A stretch of 6,049 nt of DNA. It comes from Bacteroidota bacterium. GTDB taxonomy: Bacteria; Bacteroidota; Bacteroidia; CAILMK01. A program made the position numbers and the translations under genes. Each line of letters starts with the position of its first letter. Positions within the stretch are counted from its first letter, which is position 1. Under the pieces are notes generated by a model. That model made no database searches, was not told the origin of the DNA, and saw only the letters and a list, made by a program, of their open reading frames with translations. This document shows positions 1 to 5,337 of this stretch, one piece after another. The stretch covers positions 1 to 6,049 of the forward strand of contig JABDEJ010000108.1 in the NCBI GenBank assembly GCA_013287095.1. Reading direction: 5' to 3'.

Positions 1-243
1 TTGAAGACACCCGATCACATGCGCGGACGGGTTTCAGCGGTAAACAGCATTTTTATCGGTTCTTCAAATGAGATTGGGGCCCTGGAATCAGGAGTGGCTG
101 CAAAACTGATGGGAATTATCCCTTCAGTCATACTTGGCGGACTAATGACCCTGGGAGTGGTTGGGGCCACGGCCTGGAGAGCACCAAAACTAAGGAAATT
201 GGATTTGAGTGAAGTGGTTGAAGACGAGGGGATCATAGTGTAG
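1..243 (+). CDS. MFS transporter, C-terminal fragment (5' end outside window)
   Basis: This is the last roughly 80 residues of a major facilitator superfamily transporter, most like the MFS_3 (EntS-like exporter) group. The visible motif is [14 protein letters not shown] followed by [15 protein letters not shown], which matches the conserved loop and helix that these proteins carry near the C-terminus (family knowledge). One hydrophobic segment, about residues 32-59, would be the final membrane helix. It is followed by a basic then acidic cytoplasmic tail ending in GIIV and a TAG stop. The TTG at base 1 is only the window edge; the frame should continue upstream, because a complete MFS protein has about 400 residues. 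The substrate cannot be told from this part. No clear terminator follows: the palindromes at 268-292 have no adjoining T-run. Confidence 0.85.
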   Translation: MKTPDHMRGRVSAVNSIFIGSSNEIGALESGVAAKLMGIIPSVILGGLMTLGVVGATAWRAPKLRKLDLSEVVEDEGIIV

Positions 244-267
244 CCCGAGTTCTGTCATTAAATTTGA

Positions 268-292
268 CAACTTTCCAAAAGTTGCCAACTTT
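268..292. repeat. Interlocking palindromes CAACTTT / AAAGTTG / CAACTTT
   Basis: Bases 268-284 read CAACTTTCCAAAAGTTG, a 7-bp inverted repeat around CCA. Bases 278-292 read AAAGTTGCCAACTTT, a second 7-bp inverted repeat around one base, and it shares its left arm with the first. The middle arm AAAGTTG can therefore pair with either CAACTTT copy (268-274 or 286-292, 18 bases apart), so the two hairpins exclude each other. The element sits 25 bases after the MFS stop codon. A run of seven T lies at 317-323, too far away for a standard intrinsic terminator. It may be a dispersed intergenic repeat or a weak 3' end structure. Confidence 0.6.
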
Positions 293-305
293 ACAAGGTC
301 AGGAG

Positions 306-335
306 TTGCTTTCCCCTTTTTTTAACCGAGTTTTG
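306..335 (+). promoter_or_regulatory. Weak candidate promoter for mrp
   Basis: TTG at 306-308 is followed after 19 bases by GAGTTTTG at 328-335, which differs from the Bacteroidota -7 consensus TAnnTTTG only at the first T. The spacing matches that class of promoter. Transcription would begin near 340, so the leader of about 55 bases would contain the 344-376 hairpin. There is one mismatch and no experimental support, so this is tentative. Confidence 0.3.
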
Positions 336-343
336 CAGTCGAA

Positions 344-376
344 AAACCTATGAGGTTTTGGAAACCTTATAGGTTT
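344..376. repeat. Double palindrome AAACCT-N3-AGGTTT x2 (REP-like hairpin)
   Basis: Bases 344-358 are AAACCTATGAGGTTT and bases 362-376 are AAACCTTATAGGTTT, separated by TGG. Each half is itself an AAACCT-N3-AGGTTT palindrome. The two halves also pair with each other over 15 positions, 14 Watson-Crick pairs plus one G-T wobble (352:368), to give a long hairpin with a three-base loop. No T-run follows, so it is a poor terminator. It lies 18 bases upstream of the mrp start codon and could fold in the mrp leader. The nested symmetry is like that of dispersed intergenic palindromic elements; whether it is repeated elsewhere in the genome cannot be seen here. Confidence 0.7.
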
Positions 377-394
377 AACTGATAGAAATCACTT

Positions 395-862
395 ATGAAA
401 GATAAAATACTCCAGGCACTTTCGAATGTAGATGATCCCGACCTGAAAAAGGACATTGTAACCCTTGGCATGGTGCAAGACCTCACAATCGAAGGGAGTA
501 AAGTTACATTTCGGCTGGTGCTTACCACTCCTGCCTGCCCAATGAAGGACATGATCAAAAATGCTTGTCTCAATGCCATTCATCACCTGGTTGACAAAGA
601 CCTGGAAGTTGAAATAGTGATTGATTCAATGGTGACAACCCAAAAAAGAACGACCGGAGATGCCCTTTCTGGGATAAAGAATATTATAGCCGTTGCTTCA
701 GGTAAAGGAGGTGTAGGAAAATCTACAGTTGCCACAAATCTCGCAATAGCATTGGGAATGATGGGCGCAAAAACAGGACTCCTGGATGCAGATATTTATG
801 GGCCTTCTTTGCCTGAAGGTAAAGGATGCCATAGTGGACAGGATGAAGAAAAAGACAGGTGA
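395..862 (+). CDS. mrp: Mrp/ApbC iron-sulfur carrier ATPase, N-terminal part (frame-broken)
   Basis: This is the first part of a P-loop ATPase of the Mrp/NBP35/ApbC family, which binds and transfers Fe-S clusters in the cytoplasm. Residues 1 to about 85 are a DUF59/MIP18-type domain, with [14 protein letters not shown] near the start and [15 protein letters not shown] at 44-58. After a short linker comes the deviant Walker [10 protein letters not shown] (103-111), then [10 protein letters not shown] (131-140), both hallmarks of the family. From residue 141 the frame no longer encodes family sequence and stops 15 codons later. The rest of the protein continues in another frame. ATG 395 fits the usual DUF59 N-terminus. 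No Shine-Dalgarno is visible, as is common in Bacteroidota. Confidence 0.9.
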   Translation: MKDKILQALSNVDDPDLKKDIVTLGMVQDLTIEGSKVTFRLVLTTPACPMKDMIKNACLNAIHHLVDKDLEVEIVIDSMVTTQKRTTGDALSGIKNIIAVASGKGGVGKSTVATNLAIALGMMGAKTGLLDADIYGPSLPEGKGCHSGQDEEKDR

Positions 863-1493
863 AAGGCCGGATGTGAGCAAACAAGGCGAAAAAATGGTGA
901 TCAACCCTATTGAAAAATTTGGGATCAAGTCAATGTCGGTTGGTTTATTGATTGACGAAAAGCAGGCACTGGTCTGGAGGGGCCCGATGATCACCACTGC
1001 CTTGCGCCAGTTAATGATGGATGTTAATTGGGGTGAGCTTGATTATCTCGTAGTGGATATGCCGCCTGGAACTGGTGATATTTATCTTACTATGGCCCAA
1101 CAGTTTCCGCTATCTGCAGTGGTTATTGTCACTACGCCGCAGCAGGTTTCTGTCGCCGATACGCGTAAAAGTATTGAAATGTTCAGGATGCCCGCCATAA
1201 GCAAACCCATATTGGGTATTGTTGAAAATATGAGCTATTTCAGTCCGGCAGAATTGCCTGGCAGCAAATATCATATCTTTGGTAAAGGCGGGGCAGAAGA
1301 ATTGGCAGCAGAGTATGGCCTTCCGGTTCTGAGTTTTCTTCCATTGTTTCAAAGCCTTACTCAGAAAGCAGATGAAGGAATCCCCGCTATTATGCAAGAC
1401 AATGCTATATTGAAAACCGAATTCATTCAATTGGCTGAAAAAGTGGCACAACAAATGGCTGTTTTAAATGCAACCGGAGAACTGGTTTCTTAA
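786..1493 (+). CDS. mrp: Mrp/ApbC iron-sulfur carrier ATPase, C-terminal part
   Basis: This holds the remainder of the Mrp ATPase domain. The open frame can be read from ATG 786, but its first nine or so residues overlap the [10 protein letters not shown] codons of the other frame and are not family sequence; genuine sequence starts at about base 813. Numbering from ATG 786, the motifs are WRGPM (64-68), the Walker B/switch region DMPPGTGD (91-98), [10 protein letters not shown] (116-125) and IVENMSYF (145-152). The [11 protein letters not shown] segment and a normal C-terminus ending at TAA 1491-1493 follow. The CxxC pair that many Mrp/NBP35 proteins carry after the ENM motif is absent; [14 protein letters not shown] occupies that position. 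If not joined to the upstream part, this fragment lacks the P-loop and cannot be an active ATPase. Confidence 0.9.
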   Translation: MQIFMGLLCLKVKDAIVDRMKKKTGERPDVSKQGEKMVINPIEKFGIKSMSVGLLIDEKQALVWRGPMITTALRQLMMDVNWGELDYLVVDMPPGTGDIYLTMAQQFPLSAVVIVTTPQQVSVADTRKSIEMFRMPAISKPILGIVENMSYFSPAELPGSKYHIFGKGGAEELAAEYGLPVLSFLPLFQSLTQKADEGIPAIMQDNAILKTEFIQLAEKVAQQMAVLNATGELVS

Positions 1494-1533
1494 ATCAAAT
1501 ATTTTTGCGTTGAATGATGATTCGGATCTGCTT

Positions 1534-1564
1534 TTTGTTGATCGCTTGAAATTGTGTAACTTCG
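1534..1564 (+). promoter_or_regulatory. Promoter for the NifU-domain gene
   Basis: TTTG at 1534-1537 is followed after 19 bases by TAACTTCG at 1557-1564, one mismatch from the TAnnTTTG consensus of the Bacteroidota primary sigma factor. Transcription would start near 1570, leaving a leader of about 10 bases before ATG 1580. A second exact TATTTTTG at 1500-1507 has no matching -33 element and is a weaker alternative. Confidence 0.55.
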
Positions 1565-1579
1565 TGTCAGAATCTTAAT

Positions 1580-1849
1580 ATGGAGCTGTTAAAGAAATCG
1601 GATTTATTGGTAAGGATTGAACAATCCCTTGAAACTATGAGGGATTACCTTCGTGCAGATGGGGGAGATGTTGAATTGATTGATATTGAGGATGATATGA
1701 CAGTAAAAATCAGGCTCTTGGGTCAATGCCGCTCATGTTCTATGAGCATCATGACCATGAAAGCAGGAATTGAAGATGCCGTACGGAGGGCGATTCCTGA
1801 AGTAAAGGCAGTCATAGCTATAAATGAAGAGGATTTAAAACTTATTTAA
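1580..1849 (+). CDS. NifU/Nfu-type Fe-S scaffold protein (stand-alone C-terminal domain)
   Basis: This 89-residue protein is a single NifU C-terminal (Nfu) domain, which assembles or carries a 4Fe-4S cluster, usually bridging two subunits, for delivery to apo-proteins. The key features are MRDYLRADGGDVELIDI at 20-36 and the paired cysteines C50 and C53 in GQCRSCSMS, followed by a helix with MTMKAGIEDAVRRAIPEV. No NifU N-terminal or A-type domain is present, which is usual for the short Bacteroidota proteins. It lies 86 bases after mrp and has its own likely promoter, so the two genes may be expressed separately although they belong to the same pathway. ATG 1580 is chosen because the domain begins at once. 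Confidence 0.93.
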   Translation: MELLKKSDLLVRIEQSLETMRDYLRADGGDVELIDIEDDMTVKIRLLGQCRSCSMSIMTMKAGIEDAVRRAIPEVKAVIAINEEDLKLI

Positions 1850-2016
1850 CGAAAATCTAAAACGCACCTTTTACCTTTTCTTTAAGGAGAAGCCTGCCCG
1901 AAAAGCAGACGGGGATTAAGGATGGGGCCATAAAAGAAAGCGTTTTTAGAGCATCCTGTTTATGAATATCCCATTACCTTTGCCCTTTTATTTTCAAAGC
2001 CAGAGATTCCCAATAC
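1850..2016. other. Intergenic region with a distant inverted repeat
   Basis: This 167-base gap has no gene. CTAAAACGC (1857-1865) is complementary, with one extra T, to GCGTTTTTAG (1940-1949), giving a possible long-range stem around the G-rich centre. Inside it, CTGC/GCAG (1894-1897, 1905-1908) and CCCG/CGGG (1897-1900, 1910-1913) are short interleaved complements. None of this is strong enough to name an RNA element. Confidence 0.25.
1975..1982 (+). promoter_or_regulatory. -7 promoter element for the polyprenyl synthase gene
   Basis: TACCTTTG at 1975-1982 is an exact TAnnTTTG. No good TTTG is found 19-20 bases upstream. Transcription would begin near 1988 and give a leader of about 30 bases before ATG 2017. 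Confidence 0.5.
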
Positions 2017-2991
2017 ATGCTCACCATTTCGGATTATAACAAGATTATTGAAAAGGGATTAAAGGAGATTTCATTTTCAGGCAATCCTTCATCTCTTTAT
2101 GATCCAGTGAATTACATGATGAGCCTGGGTGGAAAAAGGATAAGGCCCATTTTTACTTTGCTTGCTAATGAGTTGTTTGGGGGCGACATGGAAAATGCAA
2201 TAAAACCTGCCCTGGCCATGGAAGTATTCCATAATTTCACCTTGGTTCACGATGATATTCTGGACCGGTCTGAGCTAAGAAGAGGCAATGCCACCGTCCA
2301 CAAAAAATGGAATGAGGGGACAGCGATTTTATCTGGTGACGTAATGCTCGTATTGGCTTATGAGTTATTGAGTGAGATAAGTCCGGAAAAACTGCCGGTC
2401 GTGCTTAACATTTTTAATGCTACTGCGAAAAAGGTTTGCGAGGGCCAGCAACTGGATATGATGTATGAAAATACAGATGAAGTATCTCTCGACCAGTACA
2501 TTGAAATGATCGGAAAAAAAACGGCAGCTTTGTTTGCCGGTAGCCTTAAAATGGGTGCATTACTGGCAGGAAGCAAGCCTGAGGATGCCGAAAATTTATA
2601 TTTGTTCGGCCATTATGCCGGGATTGCATTTCAGGTACAGGATGACCTTCTTGATGCTTATGGAGAAGCCGGTCAATGGGGCAAAAAAATAGGCGGGGAT
2701 ATCGATTCCAATAAAAAAACGTTTCTCGCAGTAAAGGCCCTTGAACTGGCTGAAGGAGATAATCTGAAGGAATTGAAATATTTGTCCCGTAACAAAGAAA
2801 TTGATTCTGAGATGAGGATACTTAAAACTATCTCTATTTATAATTCATTGTCAATCAGAAAAATATCAGAGGAAGCGCGGGACATGTATTTTAATACCGC
2901 ATTAGACTGCCTGCAGAAAATAAACGTAAAAGAGGAGAGGAAGCAAAATCTTAAGGAAATTGCAGGCGCTTTGATAAACAGGGAACGGTAA
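2017..2991 (+). CDS. trans-Polyprenyl diphosphate synthase (GGPP/polyprenyl type)
   Basis: This is a complete 324-residue all-alpha prenyltransferase that condenses isopentenyl diphosphate onto an allylic diphosphate. The family motifs are GGKRIRP (38-44), the first aspartate-rich motif DDILD (79-83) with following RRGNATVH, KKTA near 167-170, and the second aspartate-rich motif DDLLD (209-213) followed by GKKIGGDID and NKKT. The first motif is DDxxD without the two-residue insertion seen in bacterial farnesyl diphosphate synthases, and Phe74 lies five residues before it. By known chain-length rules this points to a geranylgeranyl-type product, but the length cannot be fixed from sequence alone. 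The product could feed menaquinone, carotenoid or other isoprenoid pathways. It is followed after 59 bases by the GtrA-family gene and probably shares a transcript with it. Confidence 0.95.
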   Translation: MLTISDYNKIIEKGLKEISFSGNPSSLYDPVNYMMSLGGKRIRPIFTLLANELFGGDMENAIKPALAMEVFHNFTLVHDDILDRSELRRGNATVHKKWNEGTAILSGDVMLVLAYELLSEISPEKLPVVLNIFNATAKKVCEGQQLDMMYENTDEVSLDQYIEMIGKKTAALFAGSLKMGALLAGSKPEDAENLYLFGHYAGIAFQVQDDLLDAYGEAGQWGKKIGGDIDSNKKTFLAVKALELAEGDNLKELKYLSRNKEIDSEMRILKTISIYNSLSIRKISEEARDMYFNTALDCLQKINVKEERKQNLKEIAGALINRER

Positions 2992-3050
2992 TAATATAAT
3001 TTTTAATGCCCAGTCAGTATTTCTTTAATAGCTAAAACCCTCAAAAACCC

Positions 3051-3446
3051 GTGAAAAATTTTAATATACAGGAATTCGTCTTCAAATTTTTGCGATTTGG
3101 GGTGGCAGGTTTTATCGGCATGGTAATAGACTTCGGCATTACCTATTTTTTTAAGGAAATCCTGAAGGCACACAAGTATTTTTCAAGCGCAATGGGTTTT
3201 TTGATTTCCGCAACAGCAAATTACTTCATCAACCGGGCATGGACATTTCATAGTAATGATCCTGGAGTTCTTATCCAATATAGCAAATTCATTGTTGTGG
3301 CTCTTATAGGGTTGGGAATCAATACAACTGTTTTATATTATGTGCATCACAACCGGAAGCAAAATTTTTATGTAGCAAAACTACTTGCCACAGGTATTAC
3401 TGTATTCTGGAATTTTACGGGAAATCTTTTGTTTACTTTTAGTTAA
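3051..3446 (+). CDS. GtrA family membrane protein
   Basis: This 131-residue protein has the GtrA-like fold: four hydrophobic segments at about residues 13-33, 43-63, 73-98 and 107-130. The family pattern is visible as FLRFGVAGFIGMVIDFGITY in the first helix, ANYFINRAWTF at the end of the second, and a C-terminal WNFTGNLLFTF. Family members are thought to move polyprenyl-phosphate-linked sugars across the inner membrane for glycan or O-antigen modification; the substrate here is unknown. The start is GTG 3051: an in-frame stop lies at 3033 and no ATG lies between, while the next Met is inside the first helix. No convincing promoter precedes it, which suggests read-through from the polyprenyl synthase gene 59 bases upstream. 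Confidence 0.9.
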   Translation: MKNFNIQEFVFKFLRFGVAGFIGMVIDFGITYFFKEILKAHKYFSSAMGFLISATANYFINRAWTFHSNDPGVLIQYSKFIVVALIGLGINTTVLYYVHHNRKQNFYVAKLLATGITVFWNFTGNLLFTFS

Positions 3447-3495
3447 GAATGGCAATGTTGAAGCCCTGAATTAGCTATCATTTAAGATAATAACC

Positions 3496-3503
3496 TAATT
3501 TTG
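3496..3503 (+). promoter_or_regulatory. -7 promoter element giving a leaderless or near-leaderless mRNA
   Basis: TAATTTTG at 3496-3503 is an exact TAnnTTTG and ends only six bases before ATG 3510. In this promoter class transcription begins a few bases after the element, so the mRNA would start at or very close to the start codon. No matching TTTG lies 19-20 bases upstream. This motif also argues against using the in-frame TTG at 3501, which lies inside it. Confidence 0.5.
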
Positions 3504-3509
3504 CATAAA

Positions 3510-3908
3510 ATGAAAACCCTGGTGCTCGGCGCATCCCCCAATCCTGAAAGATATGCTTACAAGGCAGTTAGAAGTCTTATTGCCCATGGCCATGATGTTT
3601 TGCCAGTGGGCATAAAAAAAGGGAATATCCAGGGTTTGGAAATCATGAATGGTTTCTCGGAAATAAAAGATATTGATACAGTTACCCTATATCTTAATGC
3701 AAAGAACCAACAAAATTGGTACGACTACATTATTGCCCTGCATCCAAGACGGATTATATTTAATCCGGGAGCGGAGAACACTGATCTTGAGGGTCTTGCA
3801 CAAAGTAATGGCATAGAAACCATTAATGCCTGCACACTTGTGATGCTCGCTACAGGGACATTTGAAAGCAAAGAAAACTCCAACCAGAAATTACAGAGAG
3901 ATATATAA
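3510..3908 (+). CDS. CoA-binding domain (YccU-like) Rossmann protein
   Basis: This is a 132-residue single-domain protein of the CoA-binding (YccU/COG1832-like) family. A Rossmann nucleotide-binding loop opens the protein: MKTLVLGASPNPERYAYKAV at 1-20. A series of alternating strands and helices follows, including VTLYLNAKNQ (58-67), RRIIFNPGAEN (80-90) and NACTLVML (106-113), which are typical of the short Bacteroidota members. Its exact role is not established; the domain resembles the CoA-binding part of succinyl-CoA synthetase but lacks catalytic modules. ATG 3510 is preferred over TTG 3501 because the family begins at MKTLVLG and the TTG lies in a promoter element. The gene ends five bases before the nucleotidyltransferase, so the two are almost certainly co-transcribed. 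Confidence 0.9.
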   Translation: MKTLVLGASPNPERYAYKAVRSLIAHGHDVLPVGIKKGNIQGLEIMNGFSEIKDIDTVTLYLNAKNQQNWYDYIIALHPRRIIFNPGAENTDLEGLAQSNGIETINACTLVMLATGTFESKENSNQKLQRDI

Positions 3909-3913
3909 ATTCC

Positions 3914-4906
3914 ATGAAAGCAATAATTCCAGTAGCGGGAATAGGAACCCGCTTAAGGCCTCATACACATACGCAGCCAAAATCCCTTATTCCCGTGGCA
4001 GGAAAGCCAATACTGGCGCATATTATTGATAGTCTTGTAGATGCAGGGTTTAAAGATTTTGTATTTATCATTGGTTATCTCGGTGAAAAAATTCAAACAT
4101 ACGTTGAGGACAATTACAAGCATATCAATGCAACTTTTATTATGCAAACGGTTCGCGAGGGTATTGGCCACGCGATCTGGATGGCAAAGGACCATATAGG
4201 TAAAGAGGATCAGTTGCTTATTGCCCTTGGGGACACCATTTTCGATATGAATATGAAGAGCCTCATGGAGATTCCGCATTCAACTCTTGGCACTAAAAGA
4301 GTGGAAGATCCCAGACGGTTTGGCGTGGTTGAGCTCGGCCCTGATGATTTTATTACCCGGCTGGTAGAAAAACCGGCTATCCCTGTTTCCAACATCGCCA
4401 TCATAGGGATATATAAAATAAAAGAAGTGGCTGCCCTGATGGAAGCTCTCGATTATATTGTTGAAAATAACATCCGTACCAAAAATGAGTTTCAGCTTAC
4501 CGATGCTTTAATGCGCATGATTGATCATGGTGTAAAATTCACGACTTTTAATGTAGAGAACTGGTTTGACTGTGGCAAAAAAGATGCACTGCTTGAAACA
4601 AATGCTGTTTTGCTTAAAAAGGCAGAATTTGTAACCGATAATCTTCATTTTGAAAATACGATCATTATCCAGCCGGTCAACATTGATTCGAGCTGCCGTA
4701 TCCATAATTCTATCATAGGGCCCAATGTATCCATTGGCGCACGTACAATAGTTGAAAACAGTATCGTCCGCGAGTCAATTATTGGCCTGGATGCAGAGCT
4801 CCGGAATGCGGTACTTCACGATTCCCTTATTGGAAATGAAGCATCCCTCAGGGGCTTGAGCCAGAGCCTGAACCTTGGCGATAGCACTGAGATTAATTTT
4901 GAGTAG
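3914..4906 (+). CDS. Sugar-phosphate nucleotidyltransferase with C-terminal hexapeptide-repeat region
   Basis: This 330-residue enzyme joins a nucleoside triphosphate and a sugar 1-phosphate to make an NDP-sugar. The N-terminal NTP_transferase domain (about 1-235) has the signature GIGTRLRPHTHTQPKSLIPV (9-28) with Lys23 in the substrate-binding position, GDTIFD (106-111) with a metal-binding Asp, VEKP (151-154) and WFDCG (217-221). From about 250 to 312 the sequence has isoleucine/valine-rich hexapeptide-like repeats (for example CRIHNSIIGPNVSIGA), suggesting a left-handed beta-helix tail as in long-form glucose-1-phosphate thymidylyltransferases and GlmU-like proteins. Base and sugar specificity cannot be settled from sequence; dTDP-glucose, UDP-sugar or GDP-mannose products are all possible. 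It starts five bases after the CoA-binding gene, with no Shine-Dalgarno. Confidence 0.9.
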   Translation: MKAIIPVAGIGTRLRPHTHTQPKSLIPVAGKPILAHIIDSLVDAGFKDFVFIIGYLGEKIQTYVEDNYKHINATFIMQTVREGIGHAIWMAKDHIGKEDQLLIALGDTIFDMNMKSLMEIPHSTLGTKRVEDPRRFGVVELGPDDFITRLVEKPAIPVSNIAIIGIYKIKEVAALMEALDYIVENNIRTKNEFQLTDALMRMIDHGVKFTTFNVENWFDCGKKDALLETNAVLLKKAEFVTDNLHFENTIIIQPVNIDSSCRIHNSIIGPNVSIGARTIVENSIVRESIIGLDAELRNAVLHDSLIGNEASLRGLSQSLNLGDSTEINFE

Positions 4907-5111
4907 ATTAGGTTAGTTCGGTTTTGATTTGGGGTTCAATTGCTTGGTTTATTCATACATAGAAATTTACTGAATATAGGTAGCATTTTGGTTTCATATT
5001 GAATTCTGCTTCAAATTATTCTTGGTTGGAAAGCGTTATGGAGATTGATTATTTGTGTGAAATCTATTTTTCCAATCTTAAGACTGTTACATTCTGTTCT
5101 CCTCCAACTCC
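4907..5111. other. AT-rich non-coding stretch, no recognisable element
   Basis: Together with the hairpin array and the ndk promoter this forms a 431-base gap between genes. In these first 205 bases I see no open frame with family features, no stable hairpin with a T-run and no good promoter motif. The transcript of the nucleotidyltransferase must end somewhere here without an obvious intrinsic terminator. Confidence 0.5.
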
Positions 5112-5245
5112 CCGGCCTGTGGCACACAGACCGGAATAAGCTTGAGTTAACTATGACACCTTTCGGCCTGTGTGCCACAGGCCGAGGACATGGGAATACG
5201 CTTGTGTTGATATTGACAGGTTTCAGCCTGTGTGCCACAGGCAGA
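5112..5245. repeat. Array of three regularly spaced hairpins (GCCTGTG-N3-CACAGGC type)
   Basis: Three inverted repeats lie at 5112-5134, 5163-5185 and 5223-5245, each with 10-base arms and a three-base loop. The middle one is perfect (arms TCGGCCTGTG and CACAGGCCGA, loop TGC). The third has one A-A mismatch and the same loop. The first has one C-A mismatch and loop GCA. Units 2 and 3 start exactly 60 bases apart; units 1 and 2 are 51 apart because unit 1 lacks about nine bases (AGGACATGG-like) after the hairpin. The stretches between hairpins are also similar (28 of 37 positions between the 5134 and 5194 regions by eye), so the whole segment is a diverged tandem repeat. It ends about 40 bases before the ndk promoter. 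Confidence 0.8.
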
Positions 5246-5286
5246 GGATATGGCAATCAAGTGAAAACTTTTAAAGGAGGTCTTCC

Positions 5287-5318
5287 TTTGGTAAATTCCC
5301 TACTTAACCTTAATTTTG
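5287..5318 (+). promoter_or_regulatory. Promoter for ndk
   Basis: TTTG at 5287-5290 is followed after 20 bases by TAATTTTG at 5311-5318, an exact match to both elements of the Bacteroidota primary promoter. Transcription would start near 5324, giving a leader of about 14 bases before ATG 5338. This is the clearest promoter in the window. A 6-bp hairpin, AAAGGA/TCCTTT (5273-5278 and 5284-5289), overlaps the upstream element. Confidence 0.65.
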
Positions 5319-5337
5319 CCGCCTGAAAATAAAATAA

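Larger units (their letters stand above)
395..1493 (+). pseudogene. mrp: mrp gene as a whole, interrupted by a frame break near base 814
   Basis: The two reading frames together make one Mrp-type gene. Family sequence runs in the first frame through CCT (Pro) at 812-814 and resumes in the second frame at CTG (Leu) at 813-815. The family normally has a short xMFG-like segment between these points, and here nothing encodes it. A loss of 14 bases between two CCT copies, as in TTGCCT...GGCCTG, would both remove that segment and give exactly this frame change. Restoring it predicts about 371 residues, close to the normal length. It could be a true mutation or an assembly error; apart from this point the gene looks intact and under selection. 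Confidence 0.7.

Noticed and set aside
786..812. ATG 786 as a genuine start of a separate second protein
   Set aside because: The first codons overlap the conserved [10 protein letters not shown] of the other frame and do not encode family sequence; the open frame is an effect of the break.
3501..3509. TTG 3501 as the start of the CoA-binding protein
   Set aside because: It lies inside the TAATTTTG promoter element, and the family sequence begins at the ATG three codons later.
3953..4279. Minus-strand open frames opposite the nucleotidyltransferase and the other genes
   Set aside because: They lie wholly inside well-supported genes, show no family motifs and have no promoter signals.
5112..5245. 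Regularly spaced repeats resembling a short CRISPR array
   Set aside because: Only three units, the stretches between hairpins are similar to each other rather than unique, the spacing is uneven (51 and 60), and no cas genes are present.
5045..5326. Open frame of 93 codons across the hairpin array
   Set aside because: Its sequence is mostly a translation of the tandem repeats (repeated LCATGRG), it overlaps the ndk promoter, and it resembles no protein family.
5273..5326. AAAGGAGG resembling a perfect Shine-Dalgarno, seven bases before TTG 5288 with a 12-codon frame
   Set aside because: Bacteroidota rarely use this signal, the TTG belongs to the ndk promoter, and the motif is half of a small hairpin; probably coincidence.
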